A stretch of DNA of 14,391 nucleotides, taken from positions 1 to 14,391 of the forward strand of contig CADCPD010000197.1 of assembly GCA_902803265.1 (NCBI GenBank), in the 5' to 3' direction. Every line of letters begins with the position of its first letter. The stretch's first letter is position 1. Source of the DNA: an uncultured bacterium (GTDB taxonomy: Bacteria > Cyanobacteriota > Vampirovibrionia > Gastranaerophilales > Gastranaerophilaceae). Of the stretch, positions 13,641 through 14,391 are shown piece after piece. The notes under the pieces are model-generated. The model saw only the letters and a program-made list of their open reading frames with translations, did not search any database and was not told where the DNA came from. Position numbers and translations under genes: made by a program.

Positions 13641-14391
13641 TTAACATCTTCCATAGATATCAGAATATCTTATTATATCTTCTTCAATAAGCGGATGACC
13701 CATTTGAACTTCAATGATTTCTAAATCTTCATCAAAAGGATTTTGTAGTGAATGAATAGCTTTTAACGGAATGTCAATGCTTTGTCCTATTTCTAAAATG
13801 TGTTCATTATTATCCAAAATAACTTTAGCTTTACCTTTTATAACTGTCCAGTGTTCTGCTCTGTGGTTGTGTGATTGAATTGAAAGAGCTTGTTTTGGAC
13901 TTACTAAAATACGTTTTACCAAGTATCCGTCGTTTTCACAAATATTGGTATAAAAACCCCATGGTCTGTAAACTGTTTTATGATATTTTACAGTTGAACT
14001 ACCTTTTTCTTTTAATGTTGCAAATATATCCTTAACTTTTTGTACTTCATCCTTATTGCTTACAAGAATTGCATCAGGAGTTTCTACGATTATTGTGTTT
14101 TCTAAACCCACTGCCGTTACAAGATTTGAAGTTGAATAGATCATTGTATTTTTACAATTTTCTATTTCTACATTTCCGTATACAACGTTGTTGCTTTCGT
14201 CTTTAGAACTAATATCATATATTGTTTTAAAATTGCCTACATCAGACCATCCGCAATCCAGTTTTACCATTTTTATTTTTTCAGTTTTTTCCATTATTGC
14301 ATAATCTATTGATATATTAGGCATTGATTCAAAAGTATCCAATGTCGCACGATTTTCGTTAAACTCTATATTTTCAAGTTTTTCATAAATA
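13641..14391 (-). CDS. manC: Mannose-1-phosphate guanylyltransferase / mannose-6-phosphate isomerase, C-terminal part (5' end outside window)
   Basis: The minus-strand frame is open through the right edge (249 codons visible), so the TTG at 14342 is not the true start. The visible part begins in the end of the nucleotidyltransferase domain, with ISIDYAIMEK and LDCGWSDVGNFKTIYDI, where GDP-mannose is formed from mannose-1-phosphate and GTP. It continues through a beta-helix-like stretch to the cupin domain of type II mannose-6-phosphate isomerase: RPWGFYTNI, then QSHNHRAEHW (metal ligands), GKAKVIL, IPLKAIHSLQNP, and EVQMGHPLIEEDIIRYSDIYGR at the end. Both activities supply GDP-mannose for surface sugars (also GDP-fucose or rhamnose routes). 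It lies tail-to-tail with the glycosyltransferase. Whether the N-terminal GTP-binding motif is intact cannot be seen. Confidence 0.93.
   Translation of the reverse strand, partial: IYEKLENIEFNENRATLDTFESMPNISIDYAIMEKTEKIKMVKLDCGWSDVGNFKTIYDISSKDESNNVVYGNVEIENCKNTMIYSTSNLVTAVGLENTIIVETPDAILVSNKDEVQKVKDIFATLKEKGSSTVKYHKTVYRPWGFYTNICENDGYLVKRILVSPKQALSIQSHNHRAEHWTVIKGKAKVILDNNEHILEIGQSIDIPLKAIHSLQNPFDEDLEIIEVQMGHPLIEEDIIRYSDIYGRC

Noticed and set aside
13641..14342. Taking the TTG at 14342 as the start of the manC-type gene
   Set aside because: The frame stays open to the window edge and the extra residues continue the nucleotidyltransferase domain, so the real start is outside.
1..14391. CRISPR arrays, insertion sequences, tRNA genes or prophage
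   Set aside because: No regularly spaced repeats, transposase motifs, tRNA-like cloverleaves or phage genes were seen in the gaps on either strand.

Overview
The window is a stretch of AT-rich bacterial chromosome. It carries eleven complete protein genes and two genes cut by the window edges. I see no phage, transposon, CRISPR or tRNA sequence. Bacterial-type ribosomal proteins, Shine-Dalgarno sites (AGGAG/GGAG), sigma-70-like promoters and many intrinsic terminators fit a gut-type anaerobe. The combination of a GH57 branching enzyme, an HgdB-like iron-sulfur protein, and a lineage-type pair of unrecognised proteins (5214-5588 and 5956-7326) suggests Candidatus Gastranaerophilales (non-photosynthetic relatives of Cyanobacteria). 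That placement is inference, and other AT-rich anaerobes are not excluded.

Layout. Positions 1-971 (minus) are the N-terminal part of a GH57 alpha-glucan branching enzyme, divergent from rpsT (1209-1478), which ends at a clear terminator. Positions 1643-5149 (plus) form a compact set of four genes: a small sigma-70-family factor, an HgdB/COG3581-like iron-sulfur protein, a six-span membrane protein and miaA. Spacing is 33 nt, then a 1-nt overlap, then a 17-nt overlap. A small unknown gene (5214-5588, minus) and a large Ser/Thr-rich coiled-coil gene (5956-7326, plus) diverge from a 367-bp gap that holds three dyad elements.

A bidirectional terminator separates the coiled-coil gene from pnp (7411-9558, minus). 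pnp has its own promoter and a leader hairpin. Upstream of it lies rpsL-rpsG (10611 to 9758, minus), closed by a terminator before any fusA or tuf could follow. A divergent control region (10612-10825) contains a textbook rpsL promoter and, just beyond its -35, a 29-bp dyad. From there two plus-strand genes run in tandem: a histidine-phosphatase-fold protein that lacks most of the catalytic signature, and a large GT-C membrane glycosyltransferase. The window ends in a tail-to-tail manC-type gene (minus, 5' end outside).

Together the right end looks like cell-surface glycan synthesis (GDP-mannose supply plus a lipid-linked-sugar transferase) and the centre is translation and RNA turnover. The least explained parts are the sigma-factor operon, the coiled-coil/small-gene pair with its structured control region, and the degenerate phosphatase.
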